Source: Coenobita brevimanus
Lineage: Eukaryota > Arthropoda > Malacostraca > Decapoda > Coenobitidae
Length of the DNA: 64,000 nucleotides
Direction: 5' to 3'
Assembly: GCA_032717465.1 (NCBI GenBank)
Contig: CM064670.1
Location: 17,574,939 to 17,638,938 of the forward strand
Position numbers and translations under genes: made by a program. Positions 34,713 through 45,703 of this stretch are shown here, piece after piece. Within the stretch, counting starts at the first letter, position 1, and the number at the start of each line of letters is the position of its first letter. The notes under the pieces were generated by a model. That model was not told the origin of the DNA, ran no database searches, and worked only from the letters and a program-made list of their open reading frames with translations.

Positions 34713-35316
34713 ACCACTTGCACCAAGTGTCCTTAATACAGGACATGAGTGGGCATTTTCAAATTTATTAAAGAAGGGAACCCTGGGGTAGGAACCTATG
34801 AGCTTCGTGGCTATGAGCCAATTGGCAGAGGGCAGTACCTTTGGTGTTTCTAGCACAATCCCTCACAGAGGAACCCTGGGAGCTACTGTGTTAAGCACTG
34901 GCAAACCTACCAGCATGTTTAACCCACTTGCACACAGTGTCCTCAATACAGGACGCAACTGGATACTTTCAAAAGTTAGTAAATAAGGAAACCCTAGGAT
35001 AGGAACCTACGAACTTCGTGACTATGAGCCGATAGGCGGAAGGCAGCACTCTTTGTACCCTTCCGGCACAATCCCTCACAGAGGAACCCTAGGAGCTAAT
35101 GGATTAAGCTCTGGCAAATCTATCAGTTTCTTTAACCCACTTGCACCCAATGACCTCAATGTAGGTTGCAACTGGGCATTTTCAAAAGTTAGTAAAGAAG
35201 CTAATCTCGGGGTAGGGACCTATGAGCTTCACGACTATAAACTGATAGGTGGAGGGCAGTACCCTTAGTACCCTCCTGGCACAATCCCTCACAAAGGAAC
35301 CCTGAGAGCTAATGGA
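34713..35316 (+). mobile_element. Three MITE-A copies in tandem, separated by 28-bp units
   Basis: Copies at 34713-34890, 34923-35103 and 35136-35316, each bounded by TTAA and separated by one 28-bp unit. This gives an exact 213-bp period (181 + 4 + 28) for the last two. Each copy keeps GGGCATTTTCAAA, CTATGAGC and CAATCCCTCACA. Open frames here are translations of the repeat. Confidence 0.85.
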
Positions 35317-35348
35317 TTAAGCTCTGGGAAATCTATCAGTTTCATTAA

Positions 35349-36348
35349 CCCCTAATGCGCGGCCAATGGACAGCCGACCCCCCCTGGGTGGCGGCGTTCG
35401 ATCGTGGTCTGAGTACCTGTAGGAAAATATTAGCCAAAAATCAGAGATTAACCCTAAAACATTATACTTGGTATGGCAGATAGTACTTACATTCAGCTTT
35501 CTCCAGCGACAGGTGTTGAGCCTTCGTGGACTACCCAAGGACTTGTGGAGACTTGCAAAGTTGGGTAACAAAATCTTCACTTTCACACCTCCAGCAACCT
35601 GGTTTCCCCTCTACCACAGCCTCATTCTGTCACAGTAAACTTTATACTACAACGTACGGGTAGTTTGGAATCCGTATTTGTACAATAAGCACTGAAAATA
35701 AGGCTAAAATCAACGAAGCGTACGGCCGACATGCAGCGCGGCGGCGGTCTTCCCGTCACTCAACAAACATTTCCATTTTCACAGCTAAAAACACATATAC
35801 TACATTATTTTCAATCATATTACTTCCCAAAAGATCACCGCAATGCCCTTTTTATTCTGCCTTACGCCCGTCACTTTATTCTCGTTCCTGTCGGCCGCTC
35901 ACACTGACTCGCAAGAGCTAGAACTCGCCATAATGTCACTTTGAAAGCCTGCGGTAAACTGACGCTAAACAGGGGCAAACCGTGCGAAAAAAAGCTAGTG
36001 TGACAACTGGGGAAACAAACGTTTCCTATTAGCATAAACTGCTTGTGAGAGGAGAGCACAGATTTACAGTTCTGAGCATTCAGAGCATTGCCATGTATCA
36101 CAGCCAGGCTGGCCAGGCCGGAGGGGGGGGGAGGGGGGAAAAACGCGATACTTGGCAACAACGGAGGCCAGTAGTACAAAGGTAAAGTTTGCTAATTGTA
36201 GCTAAAGGGTGGTGGTACTGATAGACAATACCAGCTGGAACATCCTTGCCCGCTATTATTCAAAATTAACTCGAATCGCAAACACGACGATCTGCCGTTA
36301 TGTCCTTTTCGGCGAGCGTCGCAAATGCGACGCCCCGTGTTTTAGGGG
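35349..36348 (+). mobile_element. 1-kb piggyBac-type MITE (MITE-C)
   Basis: Ends CCCCTAATGCGCGGCC and, reversed, CCCCTAAAACACGGGGC, with TTAA at 35345-35348 and 36349-36352. No transposase motif; the minus-strand frame at 35871-36179 shows nothing recognisable. It is inserted at the TTAA of a 28-bp unit. The first seven end bases match those of the MITE at 17662. Confidence 0.82.
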
Positions 36349-36352
36349 TTAA

Positions 36353-36436
36353 GCACAGTCAAATCTATCAGTTTCATTAAGCACTGGCAAATCTATTAGT
36401 TTCTTTAAGCACTGGCAAATCTATCAGTTTCTTTAA
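36353..36436 (+). repeat. Three perfect-period 28-bp units with TTAA
   Basis: Units start at 36353, 36381 and 36409, each ending TTAA, without inserted elements. This is the bare form of the array that carries the insertions further left. Confidence 0.92.
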
Positions 36437-36617
36437 CCCTCTTATGCCCAATGTCCTCAGTATACGATGCAACTGTGCATTTTCAAAAGTTAGGAAAAAA
36501 GAGAACCCTGGGGTGGAGACCTCTGAACTTCGCGACTATGAGCCGGTAGGTGGAAGGCAGTATCCTTAGTACCCTTTGGGCACAATCTCTTACAGAGGAA
36601 CCCTGGAAGCTAATGGG
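36437..36617 (+). mobile_element. MITE-A copy
   Basis: 181 bp between TTAA at 36433-36436 and 36618-36621. Starts CCCTCTTATGCCCAATGTCC and ends GGAAGCTAATGGG. Confidence 0.82.
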
Positions 36618-36621
36618 TTAA

Positions 36622-37250
36622 CCTGCTGGGCTTTATTCCTCCAAGATTATGCCCTGGATGTCCACCATGTCAAGGGGGGAAGGAATATTTTGGCAGACTG
36701 TTTATCTAGGATGTAACCTTGTGTGATGTACAGAAATTTCCCCCTGTGATTTCTTTCATCAGGAATGGAGGTATTACTGGCCACTGCCCAGCCACTAATC
36801 TGTGTTTGACTGTGAAGTGATAATGTGATGTCCTAACGTGGCTGACCCTCCCTCATGTTACCATCAATTCTGACTCATGTGACCCAGTTTGGAGCACAGT
36901 GTATCAGCAATGGTACGGATCAACCTGTGCCAAATTACATGGAGAGAAAGTAGATGGAGCCGAGCCCAAGTGATCAGGACTGCCCCCTAGAATGCAGTAG
37001 CCAACCCCAGCTGAATAGCCTACTCTTGTGTGACAACCCTCTGGAAGAGAGAATTGGAAACGGATATTATGTTTCTGCCCAGAGAGGTCAGTGGAGGAAA
37101 AAAAAAAAAAAAGAGCTGTGGCTACGGGGATATAAGAAGAGTGCCTAGAGGTTAAAGTGCAATTCTCTCTCGATTCCAGCCTCCTCTAAGTCTCTTTCTT
37201 AGTTTAGTGAATTAGTGAATGAAATACTTCAAGAAATTTAGTCATAACAC
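36622..37250 (+). pseudogene. Gypsy-type element remnant: end of RNase H and downstream
   Basis: At 36630-36715 one frame reads WALFLQDYALDVHHVKGGR then NILADCLSRM: the conserved C-terminal RNase H segment of Gypsy RTs (hxVKGxxNxxADxLSR). A stop follows at once, then about 530 bp without motifs that may be LTR-like (AAGTGATAATGTGATGTCC... to a CATAACA near 37245). No integrase is seen. The left edge is the TTAA of the last MITE-A. Confidence 0.65.
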
Positions 37251-38164
37251 AAGAAGTTTTATTTAATTAGTACACAGCAGCCTAGCCCCTCTGTGGCCGT
37301 GCCTCCGGAAATTGACGGACCCCTCTGGCTGGTACTAGGACCATTTTTTTCAAAGTTTTGAAAATCGATTATTTTTCTCTATCGACATGAAGAGAGTCGT
37401 TTGGTGCACCTGACAATGTAACTTTACCTTCCTAAACCCATCCTGTAATTCATAATGAATCACAGAAAATTCTACAGAACAACTGTGGACATGGCAGTGA
37501 AACCTACGGAAATGCGCTACACTAAGTATCCATATTTTTGCCAAAACTTCATTGTTACTGAAATGGTTTGGAATGCTATAAGTATGTATAATACAAAAAA
37601 AAATCTGTACATACAAGAAGCAGTGCCATGGCACAGCAAACCTTTCCTCGGCAGTCATCTTAGTACTAACAGATAAACATAACGGGATAGCTAGTCAAAG
37701 ACGTCACATATCAAATTTGCAGTAAATCGAGTGAAAACTAACAATTTTATGCCCATTTGAAATTTTAGGCCTGACCCACCTGACAATGACTCTTCCTACC
37801 ACTAATTTGGGGGGTGACCCCCCGTGATGTAATGAGGCATGTTATTGGATGTAGATTTGAAAGATGCACTTTTAGGTTTTGGTTGCATGTCAATATGACG
37901 AGTTTGAAAGAAGTTATGGCTTTTTTTTTTTCTTTTTTTTGCATTTTTTGGACCTACAGCCTGGGCCTTGGCCCAATTTGGCACAATCCAATAGTGATCT
38001 GCACATCATTCCTGTAAATTTAGTCAAAATTGCACCAGTAGTTTTTGCATAAAGTTGTTAACAGACAGACAGACAGACAAACAAACAAACAGACAAACCA
38101 AGTGAAAACAATACCCGTCCCCGAGCCCCTCCGGGGCAGGGACGGGTAAATATGGGAAGTTTTA
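37251..38164. other. Unclassified repeat-like segment with GACA tract and terminal hairpin
   Basis: No gene motif. Contains two CACCTGACAATG phrases (37407, 37778), T-rich runs at 37921-37940, an (ACAG)n/(ACAA)n tract at 38060-38099 and a hairpin at 38112-38148 with 10-bp perfect arms TACCCGTCCC / GGGACGGGTA. The tract plus hairpin suggests the terminus of a non-coding mobile element, but its class is unknown to me. Confidence 0.4.
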
Positions 38165-38611
38165 TATGTACATACATCACCTAATCCTGTGTTGCCCCAT
38201 GATGAGCATAGGTGCCTGGGACTAGGCAACTTGGTCCTCATTTAAGATGAGAATGACCAGCCTCACTTATCCATGAGTGGCATTACATGAGCAATTAACC
38301 CCAACCACCCCTTGAATATGAACTACCACAGGCTCAGGAATGCCTTAATTACCCACTAAACCACCAGGCGCCATAATTTTGTTATATGGTTACCACCCAG
38401 GACAGTAAATGGTTTCCTTGTGTACAGGAACCAGTTTGCTTGTCACTCAGTGTAGAGTAACCCGTAAACAGAAGGAAAAGGAAAGACAGAAGGAAAGAAG
38501 GACATAAGAGACAGGAAGGAAAGAAGGACATAAGAGGAAGGAAGGAAAGAAGAACATAAGAGGAAGGAAAGATGGAAGGGATAGGAAAGGGCAGCCCACC
38601 CAAGAGGAGCA
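38165..38611 (-). mobile_element. Second copy of the tRNA-derived SINE plus linked repeat
   Basis: Colinear with 10880-11395: CAGTGTTGCCCCATGA, CACTTATCCATGAGTGGCAT, TTAATTACCCACTAAACCACC and TATATGGTTACCACCCAG. The tRNA-like head begins at about 38372 on the minus strand, with A box GGTTTAGTGG and B box GTTCATATTC. The GA-rich tract at 38460-38585 corresponds to 11190-11330. Confidence 0.65.
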
Positions 38612-39319
38612 CTATTCTTTATGTTTATTGTTTTTATCCAAGCATGGAGTTACTTTTCTAGTCTGGGTGGTGTAGTGTGTCTACAGAGAGGGGAAACATG
38701 CTATTTTTAGTCAGTTACCAGATAAGGGTGCTGCTGTGCGGGTATAGGCTGAACCATAGAGGCCAAAATTCAGTATGACCCAAGATTAGCACCTCGTCCG
38801 AGGGAATTAGCGTGAAGGGAACGGGAGGTTGTATATCCATATATTCACCATGAGAACACCTCATATGTCGCTAAATGGGGTGCTTCTGAAAAGTCTAGTA
38901 TTCCGGTAGATGTCACCACCATTTGGACAAACACATTCCCCACTCTGTTTAAAAAGCATATTTTTCTTTTTTAAATACCTACACTGTTGTGTGAAACTGT
39001 GACTCATAGTAATGTCATATACCGTAACATAAGTAATACGTATAGAACACGTATATAAAATGTAGCATGGATTGTTTATATTTATCACAAAAGGAAATTA
39101 AAATATCATTCATGGCATGTGATGGCAACCCACCATTTCAATAGTCCTACATTATTGAATTTCTGCTACATATAGTGCAAGTTAGGTTCTTAACCCATGG
39201 AGAGCGACAATCGTTCTGTAAGTAACTGCTGGGAAGCAACGACTAGGCCGAAATTTCGAGTCTTACAGAGCTGAATGAAACACACATCCTCGTCTTTGGA
39301 AATGTTAGCGCGTATCCGG

Positions 39320-39523
<204 letters not shown>

Positions 39524-39689
39524 CCACATAAAGTCACATGGTGGTGAGATAAAATGGCCTGAAGATGAACAGCTGGTGGCACGAGCAACCCACCACCTGT
39601 GGTGATTAAGGAAGGTCATTGTCCGGGAAAAACAGCCTATATTTACCATGGCCTTGGGCAATGATCACGTGATTACTGTATCATCAACC

Positions 39690-40025
39690 TTTTCTCTCTC
39701 TCTCTCTCTCTCAAACTACGATAAATTACCTTACGCACTGCCAGCAAAGCATACATTATTATACAATTTACCCATAACTTTCTCTCTCTCTCTCTTCCGA
39801 GAGAGGATGAAGGGAATGGAGAATAAAAGACAAGAAGGACGTCATTCATTCATTCCAAGGGACGAAGGGACTCTGTGCCATTCCTCTATTTTATTCTCTC
39901 TCTCTCTCTCTCTCTCCGAGAGAGGAGGGAGGGAATGGACAATGACAGAGAGTAGAGGGACAACTGTAACACTTATCTCCTCATTCGCGCAAGGGACGCA
40001 TTTTCTGCCATTTCTATATTTAATG

Positions 40026-40063
<38 letters not shown>

Positions 40064-40081
40064 GCGCGCGCGCGTGCGTGC

Positions 40082-40119
<38 letters not shown>

Positions 40120-40142
40120 TCTCTCTCTCTCTCTCTCTCCCT

Positions 40143-40187
<45 letters not shown>

Positions 40188-40208
40188 TCTCTCTCTCTCT
40201 CTCTCCCT

Positions 40209-40255
<47 letters not shown>

Positions 40256-40263
40256 ATCACCTT

Positions 40264-40352
<89 letters not shown>
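39690..40352 (+). repeat. Alternating (TC)n and (TG)n microsatellite blocks
   Basis: (TC)n blocks at about 39692-39712, 39781-39795, 39894-39916 and 40026-40064. From 40080 to 40350 a composite unit, (TG)n then TAGATTC or CAGATC then (TC)n then CCTCTCG, is repeated about four times, a higher-order microsatellite. Confidence 0.93.
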
Positions 40353-40366
40353 CAGATCCCTTAGTG

Positions 40367-41156
40367 CCTGGGCTGCGTTTCAACAGGCTTTAGCGCCCCA
40401 GAGCGGTCCAGGGGTAGTGGGGGTAGCAGTGAAATCACCAAATACTTGGAGCGCAAATTCGCTTTTACTCTAGATATCCTTTTTTCAGAATACTTAGCAG
40501 TTATGTATATTTGATCATTACTGACAACAGTATTAATGTTACATGAATATTTGTCAGCAAAATATAATTGTAAATGCATATTGCCGAAATACTTTGGAAA
40601 TATTTAAGCCGTAATGAAGAACCATAACAAATCCTGCCTTCGCCACAGCTGCTTCCTCTTGTAATTTCCTCCGATTTTGAAGACGAAATGGACCCAGCAG
40701 TGGAACAAGATGACTTTGGAAGATATGATCATTGTGCAGAGGTGAGGAGGTACTTCATGGAAGTGTGATTTTCGAGGGAATGAATGAAAACAAACCCTCA
40801 GTCTGTACTCTTTAGATCCGGATAGCCTTTACTTTCATTAAACCGAAAATCAATACTTAATTGAAATGAAGAGGGTATTGTAACAAATCTTTTCATTTAT
40901 GACATGTTATATTCAAAATCTGTTCACTCTCCCAAATTACACAGAATAATACCCTGGTATTTAGAGTTCTGTTGTCCTTTACACGACTGTGATCTACACC
41001 ATTTACAGCTGTCAGATGTCGCCAGAGAGACCCACCTCACCAAATAGTTCCAATCGCGACGGAGGCCGCGACAACCCCCCTTTCACCTCCCACACTTTAG
41101 CTCTCGAAAGCGCCGTCACGTTCCGTGGCGCTCCAGCTGTTGAAACGCAGCCCTGG
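40367..41156. mobile_element. Candidate TIR element nested in PB4
   Basis: 40369-40387 reads TGGGCTGCGTTTCAACAGG and the right end 41137-41155, reversed, reads CAGGGCTGCGTTTCAACAG; homology extends to a GCGCC on both sides (about 30 bp). Length about 790 bp, no coding motif. A clear target duplication was not found, so the class is open. Confidence 0.55.
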
Positions 41157-41580
41157 TGTAGGGTTGGCGGCGTCATGGGAGGAAAATTAGGAAAATTTAC
41201 ATGTGTGCTCCACGGTGTGCGCACGCGCATATTCTGAGCGTATATGGGGCAGTGTGGGGCAGTGCTTGAGTGGTATTGAAAGTTGCCACCTGCCCCTATT
41301 TCCCATACAAATTTCAGCCACCTACTCCTCGTGGCGCAGTTTTGGTATGCCTTTGAAAATCGCGCTCATTTGAGGCCTATTGCTTTCAACTCTGATAAGT
41401 CCCAAATGAGGCCTATCGGTCTCAACGGGTTAATGCATAGTTTGTTCAGACTGTAAATTATGCCTAGTGGGTATCTTGACTCATTCAGTCTCTATGTGGG
41501 CAGAAAATTAATGTTGAGTAAATACTGGGACTCAACATTTTGCTCACTCCCTTCACGCATGTGCACCACGAGACAGTCCC

Positions 41581-42787
41581 GTGTTGCTCCTCAGACCCTC
41601 CAAAGCAATTCCCGATGTCACTAACCAAGGAAAAATTGCCACTCTTCACCAGGTTATTTAATTTTCAACATCAAAGTAAGTCAACTAAATCCCGTACATT
41701 TTATGTGCCCTCTGTGTCACTAAAAGGAAGGGAAAAATTTTAACATTATTTTACTGCTACAAGGAAAAGAGGCTTGAATATAGCCAAAGAGAATAAAAAA
41801 TTGGTGGGATGAGTCTACATCTCGGTTTTGAGACGATTATTATTCTTTCCTTCCTTTAATAGGTTATTATTCTTTCATTCCTTAAATACTGAAAGGCTTT
41901 ATTTAACATCCATTTCATGTATTTGTTCATCAAAACAAAAATAAACAGTGTTATGAGAAACATGTAACGATTCTTTGTTAAGAAGTATTAGCACAACACA
42001 GCAGAAGATCGTACGTTATGATCATAAACAATAATAATCTCACGTGTGTCTACTGCCCCGCTGGACCTGCTGTACAAAGATCATTGAAAACCGTTGCATA
42101 GAAAAATGGACAGTGCCTAGACTGAAGTATTTCCTGAAGTCTAGAGGAATACCCTGTTCAGAGTACACCATTGGCGTGTTGTTTTGACTTTTTGTACGGC
42201 ATTTTGGAGCCCTCGGCATCGTCGGATTTCGGCCGGCGGTCTCATCTCTGCACAATTTCGGCTTTAAACGTTGTACAATTTTCATATGAAAAACTTTGCA
42301 GATTTTCTTCAGCATTTTGGAGATGAAACATTGTTCCTTTAGAAAACTAAATTATATGGGTTTCAAACAAAAGGTGCAGCTAGAGACTTGTAAATATGTG
42401 ATGAATTCTGTCACACCTGGTGTGCTTTGACGGCTTCTGTAGTAAAGTTTTCCTGTATTTATCGCATTAAAGCATATCTAGGAAATTAGTATAACTACTA
42501 AAGAATAATATTATGAAGAACTTACGTACTGTATATCAGTAACTATCACGGGAGAGATTTTTAAAAATATGCGACTTCTGTGGTCTCTGCATGAGTAGCC
42601 CGACTTCCATATTGGACTAGCTGGCGATCAATTGCAACTCTTGAGTTAGTGACGGTGGGAAATACAGTACCTGACTTCATCAAACCTAACCAGACCACTT
42701 CACAAGTGGTCTAAATTGTATTATTTTATGCATTAGTCCTTGTGCATTTGTTTCGAAAACAAGTCTCTCGTGAATAAACTTAAACAA
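41581..42787. other. Unique centre of foldback element X
   Basis: 1.2 kb between the TIRs. The longest frame (42315-42040, minus strand) has 91 codons and no motif I recognise. There is no transposase signature. AT-rich outside 42160-42270. Confidence 0.4.
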
Positions 42788-42798
42788 GGGACTGTCTA

Positions 42799-43496
42799 TA
42801 GTAGCCGCAGCGAGAAATGAACGCTGTGGTGGGGCAGGCGAGATGACCTGGGATTCCCCCATTGTTGCCATATCCACATGTCACCAACCATAGAGGTAGG
42901 ATGTCACCGACCATCGGCCACCGCTGCAGCCCCGCTCCATGATCCTTACCCTGTGTCTCTGGCTTTCTCTTTCTCTCTCGGTTTCTATATAAACTGGTGT
43001 ATTTCCGAAACTAATTATGAAATTATTATGACTTTTGTTCCACACCACCACTGAGGTAAAAATCAAGGAGAGTTTTCTGTATAAAGGTTTTCCCCCCCTC
43101 CTAAATGTGGCATATGAGCGGGGGAGTGCGGCCTTGCCGATACCTCCGCCTGACCTATAATTATACACTCGCCAGAACTGACCTGCCCTCAGACAAGGGG
43201 GGGGAAACCTTTATACAGAAAACTCTCCTTGATTTTTACCTCAGTGGTGGTGTGGAACAAAAGTCATAATAATTTCATAATTAGTTTCGGAAATACACCA
43301 GTTTATATAGAAACCAAGAGAGAAAGAGAAAGCCAGAGATACAGGGTAAGGATCATGGAGCGGGGCTGCAGCGGTGGCCGATGGTCGGTGACATCCTACC
43401 TCTATGGTCGGTGACATGTAGATATGGCAACAATGGGGGAATCCCAGGTCATCCCGCCTGCCCCACCACAGCGTTCATTTCTCGCTGCGGCTACTA
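42799..43496. mobile_element. Long-hairpin element with TA duplication in the right TIR of X
   Basis: Arms of about 300 bp (42799-43099 and 43197-43496) are reverse complements differing at about six positions, with a 97-bp loop. Ends TAGTAGCCGCAGCG on both sides, flanked by TA (42797-42798, 43497-43498). The left TIR of X shows the uninterrupted site at 41569-41580. The TA target fits a Tc1/mariner-type foldback. Frames of 61 and 95 codons on the two arms translate the same sequence. Confidence 0.82.
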
Positions 43497-44316
43497 TAGT
43501 GGTGCGCATGCATGAACTGACTGAGCAAATACGTTGAGTCCCAATATTTACTCAGCATTAGATTTCTGCCCACACAGAGACTGAATGAGTCAAGATACCC
43601 ACTAGGCATAATTTACAGTCTGAACAAACTATGTATTAAGAACCTAACTTGCACTAAATGTAGCAGAAATTAAATAATAAAGGACCACTGAAATGGTCGG
43701 TTGCCATCATATGCCATCAATGATATTTTAATTTCCGTTTATGAAAAATATAAACAATTCACGCTACGTTAAATATACGTGTTCTATTTGTATTATTTAT
43801 ATTACAGTGCATTACTATTATTTACAGTTTCACACAACAGTGTAGATATTTAAGAAAGAAAAATACGCTTTTTAAACGGCGTGGGGAATGTGTTTGTCCA
43901 AATGGTGGTGACATCTACTGGAATACTAACTTTGAAAGCACCCCACCTTGTGCAAAACGAGAAATATGTAAAATGAATAAATTCAGTGCCGTACCTAATG
44001 TGTAGGCCTACTTATGAATAAAAATATCAAAATTATGAACGTTTTCCCTCTTTTTTTATGTTTATAATGTTTATTCCTCTATGGAGTGTTTTTTTTTTAT
44101 ATACTATGAGCGGTACAGTGCATGTGGAAAGACAGGAGAAGGATGCTATATTTAGTCTGCTACTAGATAAGGATGCCCTTGTGTGTATACTGGCTGAACC
44201 GTCGCGGTCAAAATCAGGAATTAGCCCAAATGGAAGGGAAAGTTTTACATCCATATATATTCACCACAAGAACACCTCGTATGTTGCTGAAATGCTTGTA
44301 TAAAACAAGAAATATG

Positions 44317-45703
44317 TCTATCTATCTATCTATAGCCCGACGCCCTAATCCCGCAAAGGGTGACCGCAGACAAAACGCCTCCAAGTCGCTCTGTCACCCA
44401 CCATTTGACTACCCTCCCCCCAACTCACTCCCCCCTCCCTCATATATCTCTCAACTCCATCCCTCCTCCTCATCCTCGGACTACCCCTCCCTCTCCCTCC
44501 CTCCACCTCACCTACATACACCCTCTTGGTCAGTCGTTCATTCTCCATTCTCTCCACATGCCCAAACCACCTCAGTGTATTTCTCCTAATCTTCTCAACC
44601 ACATCCACATCCACCCCACAACGTTGCTTCACTTCTTCATTCGTCAACCTGTCCCTCCATGTCACTCCACATGCTCCTCTCAAGTAACTCATTTCCACTG
44701 CTCTCATTCTTGACTTGTTCCCCTCTTGCAAGGTCCACGCCTCGCTTCCCAACGTCAAGGTAGAGATCACAATACTAGCATGCAGTGACTTCTTAACTTC
44801 CATACTCACCTCCCTATTTCTCATCACTGCTTTCAGTGAACCAACAACCTTCCTTCCCTGCTGTACCCTTTCAAGCACTTCATCCCCCAAAGTTCCATCC
44901 TTACTCATCACACTACCCAAGTACTTGAATGCACTCACATTCTCCATATCCTCACCATCCAACCTCACTGTACATTCTGTGACTTCATTCCTCTCAAACA
45001 CCATAACTTTACTTTTGTTTACATTAACTTTCAGCTTCCTCCTCCTACACACTGTCCCAAATTCATTCACCAAACCTTGCAACTCCCATTCATCTTCACT
45101 CAACAATACTGTATCATCAGCAAACAGCAACACCGCAATCTTCCAAATCTCACCCTCATTCATTAGAGCCACCCCCACATCCACTGCCCTACCTTGCACC
45201 TCCTTTACAACCCCATCCATGTATATATTGAACAGCCATGGAGACATCACACAACCCTGTTTCAGTCCTACATTGAGATCAAAGAACTCACTCAGCTCAC
45301 CATCCACTCGCACCGTAGCCCTAGCTCCTTCGTACATACTCTTCACAGCACTCAACAGTTTCCCCTCCACTCCATATATTCTTAATACCTTCCACATACC
45401 TTGCCTATCTATTCTGTCATAAGCTTTCTCCAAGTCCATGAAGGCAGCATACACTTTCTTTCCCTTCTCTAGATACTTCTCCACTAAACATCTTAGAACA
45501 AATATCTGATCTACACACCCTTTTCCCTTCCTAAATCCCCCTTGTTCTTCTCCAACTAGCTCCTCTGTCATATGCCTAACCCTATCAATGAGTATTCTAC
45601 CATATATTTTACCAGTCACACTAAGAAGGCAAATACCCCTATGGTTACCACATACTTCTCTCTCCCCTTTTCCTTTGTATAAAGGAACAAATAAAATAAA
45701 CAA
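44317..45703 (-). mobile_element. TAGA-tailed RTE-like LINE, 5'-truncated, 10-bp target duplication
   Basis: Flanked by AAGAAATATG at 44307-44316 and 45704-45713; the unduplicated site occurs in other satellite monomers (about 43962 and 54121). The 3' end is (TCTA)n on the plus strand. About 12 bp of extra AT-rich sequence lies at the 5' junction. Confidence 0.93.
44345..45690 (-). pseudogene. Reverse transcriptase of the 5'-truncated LINE (uninterrupted frame of about 450 codons)
   Basis: The frame enters the RT at VPLYKGKGEREVCGNHRGI. It then shows GEEQGGFRKGKGCVDQIFVL, FMDLEKAYDRIDRQGMWKVL, VGLKQGCVMSPWLFNIYMDG and the catalytic box LLFADDTVLLSEDEW. VSAFKYLGSVMSKDGT and the C-terminal LRWFGHVERMENERLTKRVY follow, ending FVCGHPLRD. 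There are no stops or frameshifts over the whole length, so this is the youngest-looking copy of its family in the window. The endonuclease and the promoter-bearing 5' end are missing, so it cannot move by itself. Confidence 0.9.

Larger units (their letters stand above)
23571..36621. repeat. TTAA minisatellite array (28-bp unit) carrying piggyBac-type insertions
   Basis: A 28-bp unit, beginning GCACTGGCAAATCTATCAG and ending TTTCTTTAA, occurs at 25991-26018 (TTAA decayed to CTAT), 30582-30609, 34895-34922, 35108-35135 and 35321-35348. Three times in perfect tandem it occurs at 36353-36436. A shortened unit lies at 23571-23593. Between units sit piggyBac-type elements whose flanking TTAA is the TTAA of the unit. 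Removing them leaves a run of the 28-bp unit. The order is: 181-bp MITE, element with transposase, MITE, deletion derivative, element with transposase, deletion derivative, three MITEs, 1-kb MITE, bare units, MITE. Confidence 0.8.

Noticed and set aside
36353..36436. CRISPR-like direct repeats of 28 bp
   Set aside because: Units are head-to-tail without spacers, in a eukaryotic transposon-rich context; the 'spacers' elsewhere are piggyBac elements.
39648..40473. Open frame of 238 codons rich in LSLSLS and CVCVCV
   Set aside because: Made of (TC)n and (TG)n microsatellites inside a non-autonomous TTAA element.
42040..42315. 91-codon minus-strand frame in the centre of element X as a transposase
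   Set aside because: No DDE, helix-turn-helix or zinc-finger motif; too short to support.
44715..45422. 235-codon plus-strand frame
   Set aside because: Antisense of the 450-codon LINE reverse transcriptase frame.
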